In this document: positions 44,195 to 55,545 of the stretch, piece after piece | Position numbering within the stretch: position 1 is the stretch's first letter | How the letters are laid out: the number at the start of each line of letters is the position of its first letter | Assembly: GCA_964019695.1 (NCBI GenBank) | Contig: OZ026525.1 | Span: 84,640,279-84,704,278 of the forward strand | DNA from: Loripinus fragilis | Lineage: Eukaryota > Mollusca > Bivalvia > Lucinida > Lucinidae | DNA length: 64,000 nt | Direction: 5' to 3' | The notes under the pieces: model-generated | The model's input: only the letters and a program-made list of their open reading frames with translations | Database searches by the model: none | Told to the model about the DNA's origin: nothing | Made by a program: the position numbers and the translations under genes

Positions 44195-44509
44195 CTCCTT
44201 CGCAATGCTGGCCCAATGTCATGTGCTCCGGAAACATAAACTTCTTTTAACACCAAACACATTATTCAGAATACAGGCACAGAGGATTTTGTAATAATAT
44301 AGTGGTGTTTAATAATGAGAGAATGGTCGACATTGTTGCGTCGGTTCGATGTTGGTACAAGGTTGGTATGCGGCGACGCCCACATTTCCACCAACTACCA
44401 ACGTGGGTCCAACGTATCTTTGCTATCTGTGTAGTGACCCCAAACACAAAATATGACGTCCGCTGATATTGTTCACGAAGTCCAAGCATACTCGCACCTG
44501 GGTGAGAAA

Positions 44510-44744
44510 GGGGGGGGGGGGGGTACTCTGATATTTTCAAACATACGTAGGCCCGGACCATTTTTGGGGTTAACTTTTTGGTATTTTGTGATGACCCCAA
44601 AAGATATCCACAAAATCTTCATACCCCAAAAAATTTTCATTTTTCTGAAAACCCTCAAAGGTATTGAAATTCAAAATTTTGAACCCCAAAATGGTGCGAG
44701 CCTATGTATGAATGAAAATATTATAGTACCCCCCCCCCCCCCCC
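44510..44744. repeat. Rep-I foldback (unit 1)
   Basis: A G run, 'tactctgatattttcaaaca' and 'tacgtaggcccgg' at the left oppose 'gcgagcctatgtatg', 'aaaatattatagta' and a C run at the right. The interior has 'accccaaaa' and 'ttttggggt' blocks that also pair. Confidence 0.85.
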
Positions 44745-44879
44745 TCCACCCTCTCCTCGCAGATAGAAACAGGGGCCAGGGGCGTCCAGACTCAAATAAC
44801 AGAAAAAAACTCTGATAAGGGTGTTTATTGTTGGTTTTTTTGCAACTATATTATATTTTTTACGGTTCAAAAGGGTCGA

Positions 44880-45670
44880 AACATTTATCGGGGGGTGGGG
44901 GGGGGGGGGTGCAACTTTTTATTATTATTATTTTTTTTTTTTTTTTTGGGGGGGGGTTGGGGGGGTACAAATCCTTATTTCTATAGAAACCTATATAACT
45001 TGTGATTTTTCGGGGGGGGGGGGGGGGGGTCCGGACCACCTATTCCTCTCTGGATTCGCGCATGGGTAAGAAATAAGTAATTGCCCACTTCCCTGTCACG
45101 GATTGAGTTTTCTGAAAGTCTCAGAAGGTTTACCGGCCGGCGCAGTCGGTAACATGTGTTTTTTTTTCGGGGATGGGGGGGGGGGGGGGGCAAATGCTTA
45201 TTTCCAACGAAACTTAAAGAACTTGTGATTATTATTTATTTTTATTTATTAATTTATTTATTTATTTTTTTTTGGGGGGGGGGGGGTCCGGACCACCTAT
45301 CCCCCTCTGGATCCGCACATCGGTTAGAAATAAGTAATTGCCCACTTCCCCGTCACGGATTGAGTTTTGTAGGTGCAAACTGAAAGTCTCATAAGTGTTT
45401 CCCCTGTGAACATTTGAAATTCCAGAAAATAGTTGTACCGGGCCGCGTTGCGTCTGACTAGATGCGGGGTAACTGTATTTTTGTTTATTTTCGGGTGGCG
45501 GGGAATGCTTATTTCTATAGAAACCCATAGAACATGTGATTTTTTAGGGGGATGTGGAGGGGTAGGGTGCGGACCACCTAACCCCCTCTGGATCCACGCA
45601 TCCAGTGTTGGGTTGGGGATGCTTATTTCTATAGGAACCTATAGAACTTGTAATTTTTCAGTTGCCATAT
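44880..45670. repeat. G-tract-rich degenerate tandem block (unit 1)
   Basis: Four degenerate units each carry 'gcttatttctatag', 'aacctatagaacttgtgatt', a G run, 'gtccggaccacctat' and 'ctctggatccgcgcat'. Spacing varies (about 223, 311 and 114 bp between 'cttattt' words). Frames through it encode only glycine or proline runs. Confidence 0.75.
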
Positions 45671-46011
45671 TCCTGATAATAGAACAAAATAAACTTTATA
45701 AAAAAAATCCAATCCGCACGTACAATTGGGCCACTTTCGGCCCGCCAACGAACCGCCATCCGCAGGTGACGGTTCGTCGGCGGGTCGATAGTGGCTCGTG
45801 ATGGGATGCTAGCTGGGAGCAGTTGTTTAAAAATCGCAAATGCACTTTTTATTCAATACCGCAGATGGACTCAAGACGTCCCAGGTATTTTCCAATACTA
45901 CGTATTTTTCCATTACTACGTCAGTGTATATGCTATAAATAGACGCAATGGCGTTTAGTAGTTACCTGTCTTAATATGCTGACAAGCTATTAAAGGGAGA
46001 GAACCAGTCTA
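45671..46011. other. End of unit 1; no gene
   Basis: A partial hairpin with 'aacgaaccgcc' facing 'ggttcgtcggcggg' lies at about 45745-45785. Nothing coding was seen. Confidence 0.5.
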
Positions 46012-46270
46012 TACGTTTGGTAACTAGTAATTTTTTACCAGTAGAGAATCCCACTCATCCGACTGCGCATGCTCCAGAAAGAGCATCTGTTTACATCCTG
46101 GGTCAATTTCGCACATCAAAATGAGAAATGAACATGTACTGAAAACTGAGAAGATTTGCCGCACTTTCTTTTCGATACGAAGCCTTTCAAATATTGCTGT
46201 TATTGGTAATTTCGATTTTAATAATTTTTTCAATGTACTTAGATTTTGATGTAATCAAGTGACGATACCT

Positions 46271-46344
46271 GTCCAAATAGCGCAAGTCGTAGCGCTTTAG
46301 CTTAACGAGGTAAGGGTTTAGAGATCGAATCCCACACACCTGAT
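46271..46344 (+). repeat. tRNA-like segment (unit 2)
   Basis: Counterpart of 41935-42008; the B-box-like word is 'agatcgaatccc' and the A-box is changed at 'caagtcgtag'. Confidence 0.5.
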
Positions 46345-46625
46345 TTTTTTTTCTTCCGCATATGGTATTTTTTCAAGTAGAGAACCTGCGCATGCTCCAG
46401 AAAGAGCGTCGGTATTGAAAAAGTTCATAAATAGGCCAGGTATTATATGAATCCAGTGTGAACCAAATTCAATTAAATTTTTTACTATATAAAAGGCACA
46501 GAAAGTGGACTGGGTGGGCCAGCTCATACTCACTTACTATCCAATGATGTAAACCATGTTTCAAGGTCACCAGTCTTGTGGTTCATGTAAAGAAGGTTTA
46601 AAGGGTATTCACTACCTAAAAAAAG

Positions 46626-46740
46626 TATGTGAGCATGATCAGGAAATACCACAATCACAAACAGCAGACAACCCCATGGCACTGCAAGGAAGAGACACAC
46701 AACCATCAAGAGACACCAGGAAGACAAACTAATACATCCG
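46626..46740 (-). mobile_element. Rep-B 3' fragment (unit 2)
   Basis: Same piece as at 42286, with 'cagcagacaaccccatgg' nearer to the Rep-B consensus than unit 1. Confidence 0.7.
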
Positions 46741-46812
46741 TGGATCATCGTGGCTACAGCATGGGATAGAAATGTATAGAACTCCCGTAAAACAAAAATC
46801 TGCACCCTGCAG

Positions 46813-47451
46813 AGCGTGTCTGCATGGTCTGTGGAAAGAGCGCACAAGAGGTCCGAAGGATCGAATCCACAAAAAAGATCAGACATCAACGCCAAAGCAT
46901 TGCTCGCGAAATATGGGGGCATTAATGTAGAGAGTGGCGTTAGGCTTAAATGAAATATATGTGTGGTTCCTGTTGCCTACCTACCCTAATTTTTTTAACC
47001 CTATATACCCTAAACAATAAAATGGTCTTTGGAGAAAAAATGGGCACTTTTTCAATTTCTGTCACTATTTTCTTTGTTAAATGTTATAACAAAATTTAAT
47101 AATTTCCCTACCTACCTACCCTGAATTTTCTTGGCATGAAACAGGAACCACACATATATTTCATTTAGGCCTTATGTGTAGAAACTGTTACTCGAAATTA
47201 CAGAACCTCGATCAAAGATGTAGACTTTTTTTATGAGGGGTGCCAACGAAATGCAAGGATAGTGATGCGTGCTAATACTAAAAGAATGATGCGCTCCTCT
47301 CCTCTCTCTGGACCACAAAAGAGAATTAACTTCTCAAAAACACCAACAAAGACACGCAAAACACAACGCAAAACACAATTGTTTAAAGAGAGTGCCACCC
47401 CTGAAAGTACCACACCCGAGGAAATTGGCCCTAAAGTGGATTTTGTTACTG
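46813..47451 (+). pseudogene. Zinc-finger-like exon split by a MITE, unit 2
   Basis: It carries the same exon, acceptor, donor and MITE as unit 1. Two homopolymers are one base longer: the A run at 46871-46876 (six instead of five) and the T run at about 47226-47232 (seven instead of six). Each shifts the frame, so the two C-x2-C halves are not in frame here even after removing the MITE. The tail from 47262 (MMRANTKRMMRSSPL) remains open. Confidence 0.65.
46943..47171. mobile_element. MITE inside the exon (unit 2)
   Basis: Same ends and TTA duplication (46940-46942 and 47172-47174) as in unit 1, one T shorter in its interior. Its presence in both units means insertion came before the duplication. 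Confidence 0.85.
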
Positions 47452-48371
47452 GTAGGATGTGTTTCCAGGTTTTAAGTGACCCCCGTTTTTCTTTTTTAAA
47501 CAGCTTTAAAATGATCTTAGAAGAATGCACACCACGTAACTAAAACCTATGGATCCCCGGAGCCCCCCCCCCCCCCTTCCTAAAAATCACAAGTTATTGT
47601 GATAGCAATTAGCATTTGGATCCCCCCTTGGATGGACCTCCCCTGAAAATGTTGGACCCCCTCTGGATCCTTGGGAAAGTATAGTTTTCTCTGCAATAAA
47701 ACCATTGCCCCCCCCCCCACCCCCCCCTCTGTAAAATAAGCTGAGGACTAAAAAACGTCTCAATCTGGATCCCCCCCTGTCAAAAATTCCTGGATCCGCG
47801 CATGATATTATACATGCTTTAAAGTCATATTACGGGGGTCGCGCACTTGCGTTCCTTTTTCGCCACGCTCCCTAACTGTGAATGATGACCATCCCGCCCC
47901 CTCCCCTAAAATATCCACAATTTTATCATAGATCCCATAAAATATTTATTCAATCTGAACCCCCTAAAATTATTGAAATTTAAAGTTAGACCCCCTCCTT
48001 AAAAAAGGTCCCAGTCCACATAGGCTACGAAATATCAGAGTAACCCCCATCCGATCGGAAATCCCCGACACAGGCATGCACGGACCCAGAAAGTGTTGTA
48101 AGAGGGAGTCCAATTTATCTTTAACAACTTTTTTATGGTGAGAATCCAAATACCTTTCAAGGTGTATCATCATCGGCCAATTTCAATGGCGTTTCGCTAG
48201 CGGCCGAATTAATGGCCCAACATTGAATTCTGGCTTGCCTTTGAGATTTTCAAGTGGATCCAGACAAGTATTGCTAAATAAATCCTATAGCTTTGTGATT
48301 TTGCTGGGCCCGGAGCCCCGGCCCCCTCTGGATCCGCGCATGGATAGTTTTCCTCGTAACCTGGCTTATTT

Positions 48372-48540
48372 AATGAACATGAGACAGAGGGGCCGCGGGT
48401 TCGAGCCTCGCAGGCGTCACTGCGTTGTGTCCTTGAGCAAGACACATTAATCATAGCTTAGTACCGGTTCAACCCAGGAAGACCCGTCCCTACATAACTG
48501 AAAGATTGTTGATGGGACGTAAGAATCAAATTAAACAAAT
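48372..48540 (+). mobile_element. tRNA-derived SINE with V-like core (unit 2)
   Basis: Near-identical to 44030-44194, including 'gggttcgagcctc' and 'tgtccttgagcaagacac'. Confidence 0.75.
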
Positions 48541-48855
48541 CTCCTTCGCAATGCTGGCCCAATGTCATGTGCTCCGGAAACATAAACTTCTTTTAACACC
48601 AAACACATTATTCAGAATACAGGCACAGAGGATTTTGTAATAATATAGTGGTGTTTAATAATGAGAGAATGGTCGACATTGTTGCGTCGGTTCGATGTTG
48701 GTACAAGGTTGGTATGCGGCGACGCCCACATTTCCACCAACTACCAACGTGGGCCCAACGTATCTTTGCTATCTGTGTAGTGACCCCAAACACAAAATAT
48801 GACGTCCGCTGATATTGTTCACAAATTCCAAGCATACTCGCACCTGGGTGAGAAA

Positions 48856-49087
48856 GGGGGGGGGGGGGTACTCTGATATTTTCAAACATACGTAGGCCCG
48901 GACCATTTTTAGGGTTAACTTTTTGGTATTTTGTGATGACCCCAAAAGATATCCACAAAATCTTCATACCCCAAAAATTTTTCATTTTTCTGAAAACCCT
49001 CAAAGGTATTGAAATTCAAAATTTTGAACCCCAAAATGGTGCGAGCCTACGTATGAATGAAAATATTATAGTACCCCCCCCCCCCCC
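48856..49087. repeat. Rep-I foldback (unit 2)
   Basis: Counterpart of 44510-44744, with a G run at the left, a C run at the right and complementary arms. Confidence 0.85.
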
Positions 49088-49219
49088 TCCACCCTCTCCT
49101 CGCAGATAGAAACAGGGGCCGGGGGCGTCCAGACTCAAATAACAGAAAAAAAACTCTGATACGGGTGTTTATTGTTGTTTTTTTGCAACTATATTATATT
49201 TTTTTACGGTTCAAAAGGG

Positions 49220-49232
49220 TCGAAACATTTAT

Positions 49233-49267
<35 letters not shown>

Positions 49268-50010
49268 GCAACTTTTTATTATTTTTTTTTTTTGGGGGGG
49301 GGGGGGGTTGGGGGGGGTACGAATCCTTATTTCTATAGAAACCTATATAACTTGTGATTTTTCGTGGGGGGGGGGGTCCGGACCACCTATCCCTCTCTGG
49401 ATTCGCGCATGGGTAAGAAATAAGTAATTGCCCACTTCCCTGTCACGGATTGAGTTTTCTGAAAGTCTCAGAAGGTTTACCGGCCGGCGCAGTCGGTAAC
49501 ATGTGTTTTTTTTTTCGGGGATGGGGGGGGGGGCAAATGCTTATTTCCAACGAAACTTAAAAAACTTGTGGTTATTATTTATTTTTATTTATTTATTTTT
49601 TTTTTTTGGGGGGGGGGGGTGTCCGGACCACCTATCCCCCTCTGGATCCGCACATCGGTTAGAAATAAGTAATTGCCCACTTCCCCGTCACGGATTGAGT
49701 TTTGTAGGTGCAAACTGAAAGTCTCATAAGTGTTTCTCCTGTGAACATTTGAAATTCCAGAAAATAGTTGTACCGGGCCGCGTTGCGTCTGACTAGATGC
49801 GGGATAACTGTATTTTTGTTTATTTTCGGGTGGCGGGGAATGCTTATTTCTATAGAGACCCATAGAACATGTGATTTTTTAGGGGGATGGGGGGGGGTAG
49901 GGTGCGGACCACCTAACCCCCTCTGGATCCACGCATCCAGTGTTGGGTTGGGGATGCTTATTTCTATAGGAACCTATAGAACTTGTAATTTTTCAGTTGC
50001 CATATTCCTG
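49220..50010. repeat. G-tract-rich degenerate tandem block (unit 2)
   Basis: Same block as at 44880, with an unbroken G run of about 30 near 49235-49266 and another near 49297-49308. Such tracts can form G-quadruplexes and are also hard to sequence accurately. Confidence 0.75.
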
Positions 50011-50491
50011 ATAATAGAACAAAATAAACTTTATAAAAAAATCCAATCCGCACGTACAATTGGGCCACTTTCGGCCCGCCAACGAACCGCCATCCGCAGG
50101 TGACGGTTCGTCAGCGGGTCGATAGTGGCTCGTGATGGGATGCTAGCTGGGAGCAGTTGTTTAAAAATCGCAAATGCACTTTTTATTCAATACCGCAGAT
50201 GGACTCAAGACGTCCCAGGTATTTTCCAATACTACGTATTTTTCCATTACTACGTCAGTGTATATGCTATAAATAGTCGCAATGGCGTTTAGTAGTTACC
50301 TGTCTTAATATGCTGACAAGCTATTAAAGGGAGAGAACCAGTCTAGTATCCTGACGCAAGAATGATGCGCAGAAAAAATAGCCGCATATGTCTTTAACAA
50401 TAATAAATTAGACGAATAGGAAGCAGCATAAAGATGAAGAAAGGAGACAATACTGAAGAACTCGATACAAAAAGGAGGCAATGAAGAAACA

Positions 50492-50729
50492 TTTGAGCCG
50501 TGACATGTGATTACCAACAATATTTTTTTTAAAATGTAGATACAGACGAGCCTGTGCTGCCTCATTTTAAGCTTAGAAACCTCAAACGATGTTTGTTCAG
50601 TAGCTTAACAGTCATACAATACTTGAGCAACTAGCAAGGCTCCGATCAGTCTGCGCGTATGTGCAGGCTGGTCTGAGCCTTTGTTGGTCGTACATACCAC
50701 ATTGATGAGAATCTCATGTCAAGGCTCAA
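50492..50729 (+). mobile_element. Rep-C MITE, copy 6
   Basis: It begins 'ttgagccgtgacatg' and ends 'catgtcaaggctcaa'; interior words match other copies. Confidence 0.85.
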
Positions 50730-51093
50730 ATTCTAAAGGATAGGAGACAGTTTACACGTCGGGTTGTTAACCCAATCGCAATTCATAGCTATGGTTTCCT
50801 CTTAATAGTGTAGTTGTCTGGCCTCACACAGAATGACTAACCTGGCTTGGTCCACCTTGCTTGTTGTTTTACTTTAATTGACTTTCTATTGTCTTGTGTT
50901 TGTTTGGCCTATTGTCTGTATCGTTAAAACAACCAGCTACCTTTTCCCCACCAAGATGATTTCAAATCTATAAAGGACACTACGTAGTGCATATCAAATC
51001 TAAATAAAACCACTTGTTGAACGACGGTAGCCCTAGCAAAACACTAGCATAAGACAGTAACCCTCCATTGAAAGTTTTAGATAAGTAAGGTAA
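50730..51093. other. No gene; Rep-J and Rep-B scraps
   Basis: Near 50785 'gctatggtttcctctt' is an inverted Rep-J trace. Near 50930-51000 'aaccagctaccttttcccca' and 'ccaagatgatttcaaatcta' is an inverted Rep-B scrap. Confidence 0.45.
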
Positions 51094-51292
51094 TGCAGTG
51101 GCGGATCCAGAGGGGGTTAGCTTGAACACCCCTCCCCTCATTTTCAAATAGCCTATGTAATTGAACTATTTTGGTCTCAGTGAGACCAAATTATTTCATT
51201 TTCATACTATATTTTGGAAAAATTCATACTGAACCCCCATAACTTTATACAAAGGAAACCCCTTTTCAGAAATCCTGGATCCGCCCCTGCAA
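51094..51292. repeat. Short TIR element with GGATCC ends (Rep-G)
   Basis: The ends 'gcagtggcggatccag' and 'ctggatccgcccctgc' are inverted. The interior has 'aacccc' and 'ggggtt'-type words. The G/C-rich blocks in the 4.3-kb units carry the same 'ggatccgc' ends. Confidence 0.75.
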
Positions 51293-51516
51293 TTACATGA
51301 ATTATCGTCATGGCATTAACAACGACGGCAAGTCTATAAACTTGAATATAGCTTAAGACTAGGCATGCATACTGTCTTATGCTATCCACTATATAGTCTA
51401 CTATTTGGTATTATATCGCTTGATTATATTATTGAATTGATCAGGAAATAAAAGGCTATCCCACGATTCAATTTGCGTTATGAACAAAATCTGCATTTAA
51501 TGCGGGTTCTGATATG

Positions 51517-51668
51517 CCAGGCCTCGAGGTTATAAACTTGAGTACAGTCTCAGACTCAAAAAAAGCACAATGATTGGCTGCTTGCGGACACGTGTCCGCA
51601 AGCAGCCAATCATTGCACTTTATTTTGAGTCTGAGAATGAACTCAAGTTTAATAACCTCGAGGCCAGG
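51517..51668. repeat. Near-perfect 150-bp palindrome
   Basis: Arms of about 75 bp meet almost without a loop at 'gcttgcggaca/cgtgtccgcaagc'. The outer parts are 'cctcgaggttataaacttga' and 'tcaagtttaataacctcgag'. A few mismatches and single-base gaps occur. It could extrude as a cruciform. It encodes nothing evident. Confidence 0.9.
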
Positions 51669-51861
51669 TTGCAAAATATTCTTCTTACCCACTTTACATT
51701 TAACAATCTTGCTGAATGTCTGCGATGGATGTAAGTAAATTGCTTCATGAATTGCATGATATCAATAGCCTTGTATAAGTTACTCAGCAGTACAAAAAAT
51801 CATTTTAGGATATACTCTAAACAATCTGGAAAACAGATCCTTCAGAAATAGAAACTAATAA

Positions 51862-52100
51862 TTGAGCCGCAACATGAGATTTCCAACAATGTGGTATGTG
51901 CGACCAGCAAAGGCTCAGACCAGCCTGCGCATGCGCGCAGTCTGATCAGAGCCATTGCTGGTCGCATTAATATTTTTTGACTGTTAAGCCACTGACTGAA
52001 CATCATTTGGAGTTTCTAAGCTTAAATGGAGGCTGCACAGGCTTGTCTGAGTCTACACTTGTCAAAATACAAAACTGTTGAAAATCAGATGTTGTGGCTC
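51862..52100 (-). mobile_element. Rep-C MITE, copy 7 (inverted)
   Basis: It starts 'ttgagccgcaacatgagatt' and ends 'cagatgttgtggctc', with interior 'cagactgcgcgcatgcgcag'-like palindrome words in the complement. Confidence 0.85.
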
Positions 52101-52757
52101 TTTATAATATAAAGGAATGATAAAGTAGTAGATGAAACAGAGGGATAAACTAAAGAATGACGGAGAAATAAAAACAAATAAAGAAGAAGAAGGGGAGGAG
52201 GAGAAAGAGGAGGAAAAAGAAGACAAAAATAACCATGAAGACGATTATAACGCAGGATTAGACAGGAAATACGTAGAAATGTTTGTTTTGAAGTTTCAGC
52301 CACCTTGACATATCTTTCTGGTCATGACTTTCTAACATTTGAATATATCCATTATTACTGGAGCCATCACTTAGGATATTGACACTTACCGCACAGGTAA
52401 GGCTTATACTACCTTTGTCAGATACACAGTCCCACCAGAGCCGTCGCTGCTCGAATATGCAAAGCAAAGATGGTGAAGCTAAGACAAATATCTGTCACTG
52501 GATAATTGCGCATGCACGTTAACGCCTTTACGATGCATTAACGTAAATACCTATGATCAAAATAATAATAGATGTATATTGGTTACTCTAGGCTAATGTA
52601 AGTGAAACTGACTGTAACAAAATTATAACCGGGCTCTAGATGTAAATATGCTTAATTCTTTATATGTTGGGTACCAGTTTTCATGGTATTTTGTCACATG
52701 CTGATTTTTTCATAATTAATTAATAATTATAATAGTTCAGGAATAGCACCGGAGTAT
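52101..52757. other. No gene; GA-rich patch at 52190-52235
   Basis: A purine-rich 'gaagaagaaggggaggagga' tract is the only local feature. No exon was recognised. Confidence 0.45.
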
Positions 52758-52815
52758 CAAATAGTTTGGACCCAGATCAGGCTTGACGCTTTGATCTGGG
52801 TCCAAACTGTTTGCA
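52758..52815. repeat. Rep-H hairpin, copy 5
   Basis: 'caaatagtttggacccagat' opposes 'atctgggtccaaactgtttg' with a loop of about 18 bases. Confidence 0.8.
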
Positions 52816-53335
52816 AAAAGATGAAATTACCAAGCTAAGAGATAAATATTTAGACATTTTTACGACGACGCCAGTGAAAGCTGCTGTATGTCCTCGCCCA
52901 ATCGCCGGGGACACGATCATGCTGAAAGGTAAAAAAGTCAGAAAATCAAATTATTAAAATAACCTTTCATATTGAAACACTTCAAACTCTTATTATACAA
53001 CATCCGTGATTGCTGGACCGTAGTATTACTGAAGGCGGTGATTCGATTCATAACTATATTGCAATTACTTTGTGTGTGCTACAACACGAAAAAGTCCGTC
53101 TTCGTCTGACTACTGATGTATCGAAGCTACAATGACTAACTAGTGTCTCCACGATGCAGGTTAACAAAAGATTATGTTTGTTAGCCATAAGGTAAATATC
53201 TGACCGCTCTTATAAGCTTTAACTATTTTCAGACCAATGAAATTTTCCCAAAAACTAAAGGCAATAAAGTTAGACTTGTATATATTGAGTGGCCAAAGGT
53301 TATAAGTCTCAACATCTCTGAAGATGGATTTTGAC

Positions 53336-53406
53336 TTAGCAAACAGCGTAGATCCTGATGAAATACCGCAATATGCGGCATTTCATCTGGGTCTTCACTT
53401 TTTGCC
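53336..53406. repeat. Rep-H-like hairpin with a different stem
   Basis: 'gatcctgatgaaataccgca' faces 'tgcggcatttcatctgggtc', a strong stem. The flanks 'tagcaaacagcgta' and 'cttcactttttgcca' fit the dispersed-repeat termini. Confidence 0.7.
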
Positions 53407-54894
53407 AAAGTGCCCGTTTAGGGGCATGGGGTATGCAAAGAATTAAAAACTTTCTACCGGATGTCCAGGAACAGTGAATAAGGACTGCACTGTTTGCTAC
53501 GGTAAACCCGATCTTCAGAGAAAGAATTACAATATGTTTTTGGAATGTATAATCTTTGACCCATATATATATACAATGGATCATCCTGACTTTACTGTTT
53601 GTGGCTTTGTGGAAAATTCTATCGGTCTGAAATGGGTTAACATAGTTGAAGTGTTGTTTTGTTTTCATAAACATTTTACTTCAGATAACAAATATTAAAT
53701 TTTATTACCGAAATAATTTTGTGGTAAATAATGTAGAGCTCTACCCCAAACACATACTTTTTCATATTCAAGCTGCTGATGCACGCAGTACGTATCAACG
53801 TCATATCAGTTCGCTGTCGAGACGGTACACTAGCAGTATTTTCTACAATAAGTTAGCCAGTTTCTGTAGCTGGGTAGGTTGGTTTTCATACAATCTAGTT
53901 TAAATCACCAGACACACAGGCATTTTCTCGTGGACAGGCCTATTACAATATTATTATCAGGCCTCTAGATAAGAGTGCATATTTCTCAACCAAAACATAT
54001 GTTGTGGGTACTCAAAAGAAACATCTCATTGAGACGGTTCTTTGAGCACCCAAAACGCATGCTTAAATTGATGTGAAAGGAAATAAATGCAATTTTAGGT
54101 GCACAAATGATACTTATCTGGGCCTATGCCATTACGTTCGGATAGGTCCCAACAAATTATAAAAAAAAGTTTGCTAGTTTATTTACAACAGTTTTAAGTG
54201 TGCATAAAGTTTTGGAATAAGCGGATACTGAAAATTCAAGTTAAAATGCGTTTATTGGTAGACATGATTTTGATGGAGTCTTGATGTGAACTATATAAGG
54301 TCAGTGTAACTCCAGACGTTTTAGTCAAAGTGAACTTCGAACATGGTTTTAACAAACAAATCAAACATTTAAAAATACAATTATTTTCACTGTTCATTAT
54401 CAAGCCATCCTTAGAACTTGGGAATTTATTTAAGAAGACTGAATCTCTTTAAGATTCAGGCCCCAATGTTATAAAACTTAACTGAGCATGACAATTTTCC
54501 AGCTCATAAATAGTTGGCATTTTTTTAATATTTATCAGCAGGATGAATATACCATTTGAGCCGAAATAAAATTTATTTGAGTACTTTAGTTTTTATAAAA
54601 AAAAATTCTCATGATCAGTTGAGTTGAGCATGAAGAAAGTTTTATGATCTCGGGTCCTGTTTTTGTATATTTACAGTTACATGCTATTGTAAGGGAAGTA
54701 TATGCAAGACGTAATGTTTCTAAAAAGTTCATTTTTGAAACAAATCCCTTTATGAAGAATGGAAGTCAGCTCAAATACTGACTTCACTAAACGAGAAGCA
54801 CATTAAGCAGCCATCAATGAAGTTAAAATAAATCTAGCAAATTATGTTTGAATTGTTTAATAGTAAGAATGGTTATAGTCTATATGCTTTGTTG
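53407..54894. other. No gene supported
   Basis: Short frames at 53474-53903 overlap repeat words shared with 1385-1440 and 1655-1690. No exon was recognised. From 54000 to 54890 the sequence is AT-rich without clear elements. Confidence 0.4.
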
Positions 54895-55545
54895 AATCGC
54901 AAATTACACACTTCGTAAATTTCACACCGTGTGAAGAATTGGTACCAAATCCATCACTTTTGGCAAATACGAAATTTACGTACGGTCAATTTTGATAATT
55001 TTTGGGGTGTACAATTTTTGCTCAAATATCGCATTTTATATTTTAACGTGTGAAGAACTGGTATGATTTTTCTCAGATGTGAAGAATTGGTACCAAATTT
55101 CCATAAATGTGATGAATCGGTACTAAATCCTCACACGTGTGAAGAATCGGTACGAAATACTCCCATCTGTGAAAAATTGGTATCAAACCGTCCCTTGTAA
55201 AAATGGTATCAAAACTCACTCGTGTGAAGAACTGGCAACAAATCCTAACATATGTGACAAATTGGTACCAAATTATCACAAATGTGATTAACTGGTACTT
55301 AATCGTCACAGATGTCAGTGCCAAACTGAAGAATTGGAATCGAATGCAAAATGCAGCAGATTAGGGGGTATTTTATCAATGTGAGGAACTCGCATGTATG
55401 TTTTAAGAATTTGACTTCGTGCGTATTTTTCATAAAATGTGAGATATGGGTACGAAATATTAGAATTATTGATACCAAATTTTCACGTGCTGTGAGGAAT
55501 TGGTACCAATTCTTCACAGTGACGAAGTGCGAAATTTACGGTTCA
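54895..55545. repeat. 30-bp minisatellite within inverted ends
   Basis: At 55076-55325 about eight or nine units of 30 bp (some 28-31) of the type 'gtgaagaattggtaccaaat' follow one another. Solitary units sit at both outer ends in opposite orientation: 'cttcgtaaatttcacaccgt' near 54910, and the inverse near 55510-55540 ('acgaagtgcgaaatttac'). The minus frame 55073-55324 is open only because the period is a multiple of three. Confidence 0.8.

Larger units (their letters stand above)
41676..46011 (+). repeat. 4.3-kb tandem duplication, unit 1 (4336 bp)
   Basis: It starts 'tacgtttggtaactagtaat' and ends 'gggagagaaccagtcta'. Unit 2 follows with no spacer. Contents in order are a tRNA-like segment, a Rep-B piece, the MITE-split zinc-finger exon, a Rep-E piece, C-rich sequence with 'ggatccgcgcatg' motifs, a V-SINE-like copy, a Rep-I foldback, and a G-tract-rich block of degenerate tandem units. 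Units 1 and 2 differ by scattered substitutions and many homopolymer length changes. Confidence 0.95.
46012..50345 (+). repeat. 4.3-kb tandem duplication, unit 2 (4334 bp)
   Basis: It starts again at 'tacgtttggtaactagtaat' and ends 'gggagagaaccagtcta' before unrelated 'gtatcctgacgc'. Its order of elements is the same as unit 1. The G tract at about 49235-49266 is much longer than its counterpart at 44890-44909. Confidence 0.95.

Noticed and set aside
43841..45801. Gly/Pro-rich open frames in the duplicated units
   Set aside because: They arise from G and C runs and shift between the two units.
55073..55324. Repeat protein with 10-residue units on the minus strand
   Set aside because: The 30-bp minisatellite is open by chance because its period is divisible by three; unit lengths also slip to 28 and 31.
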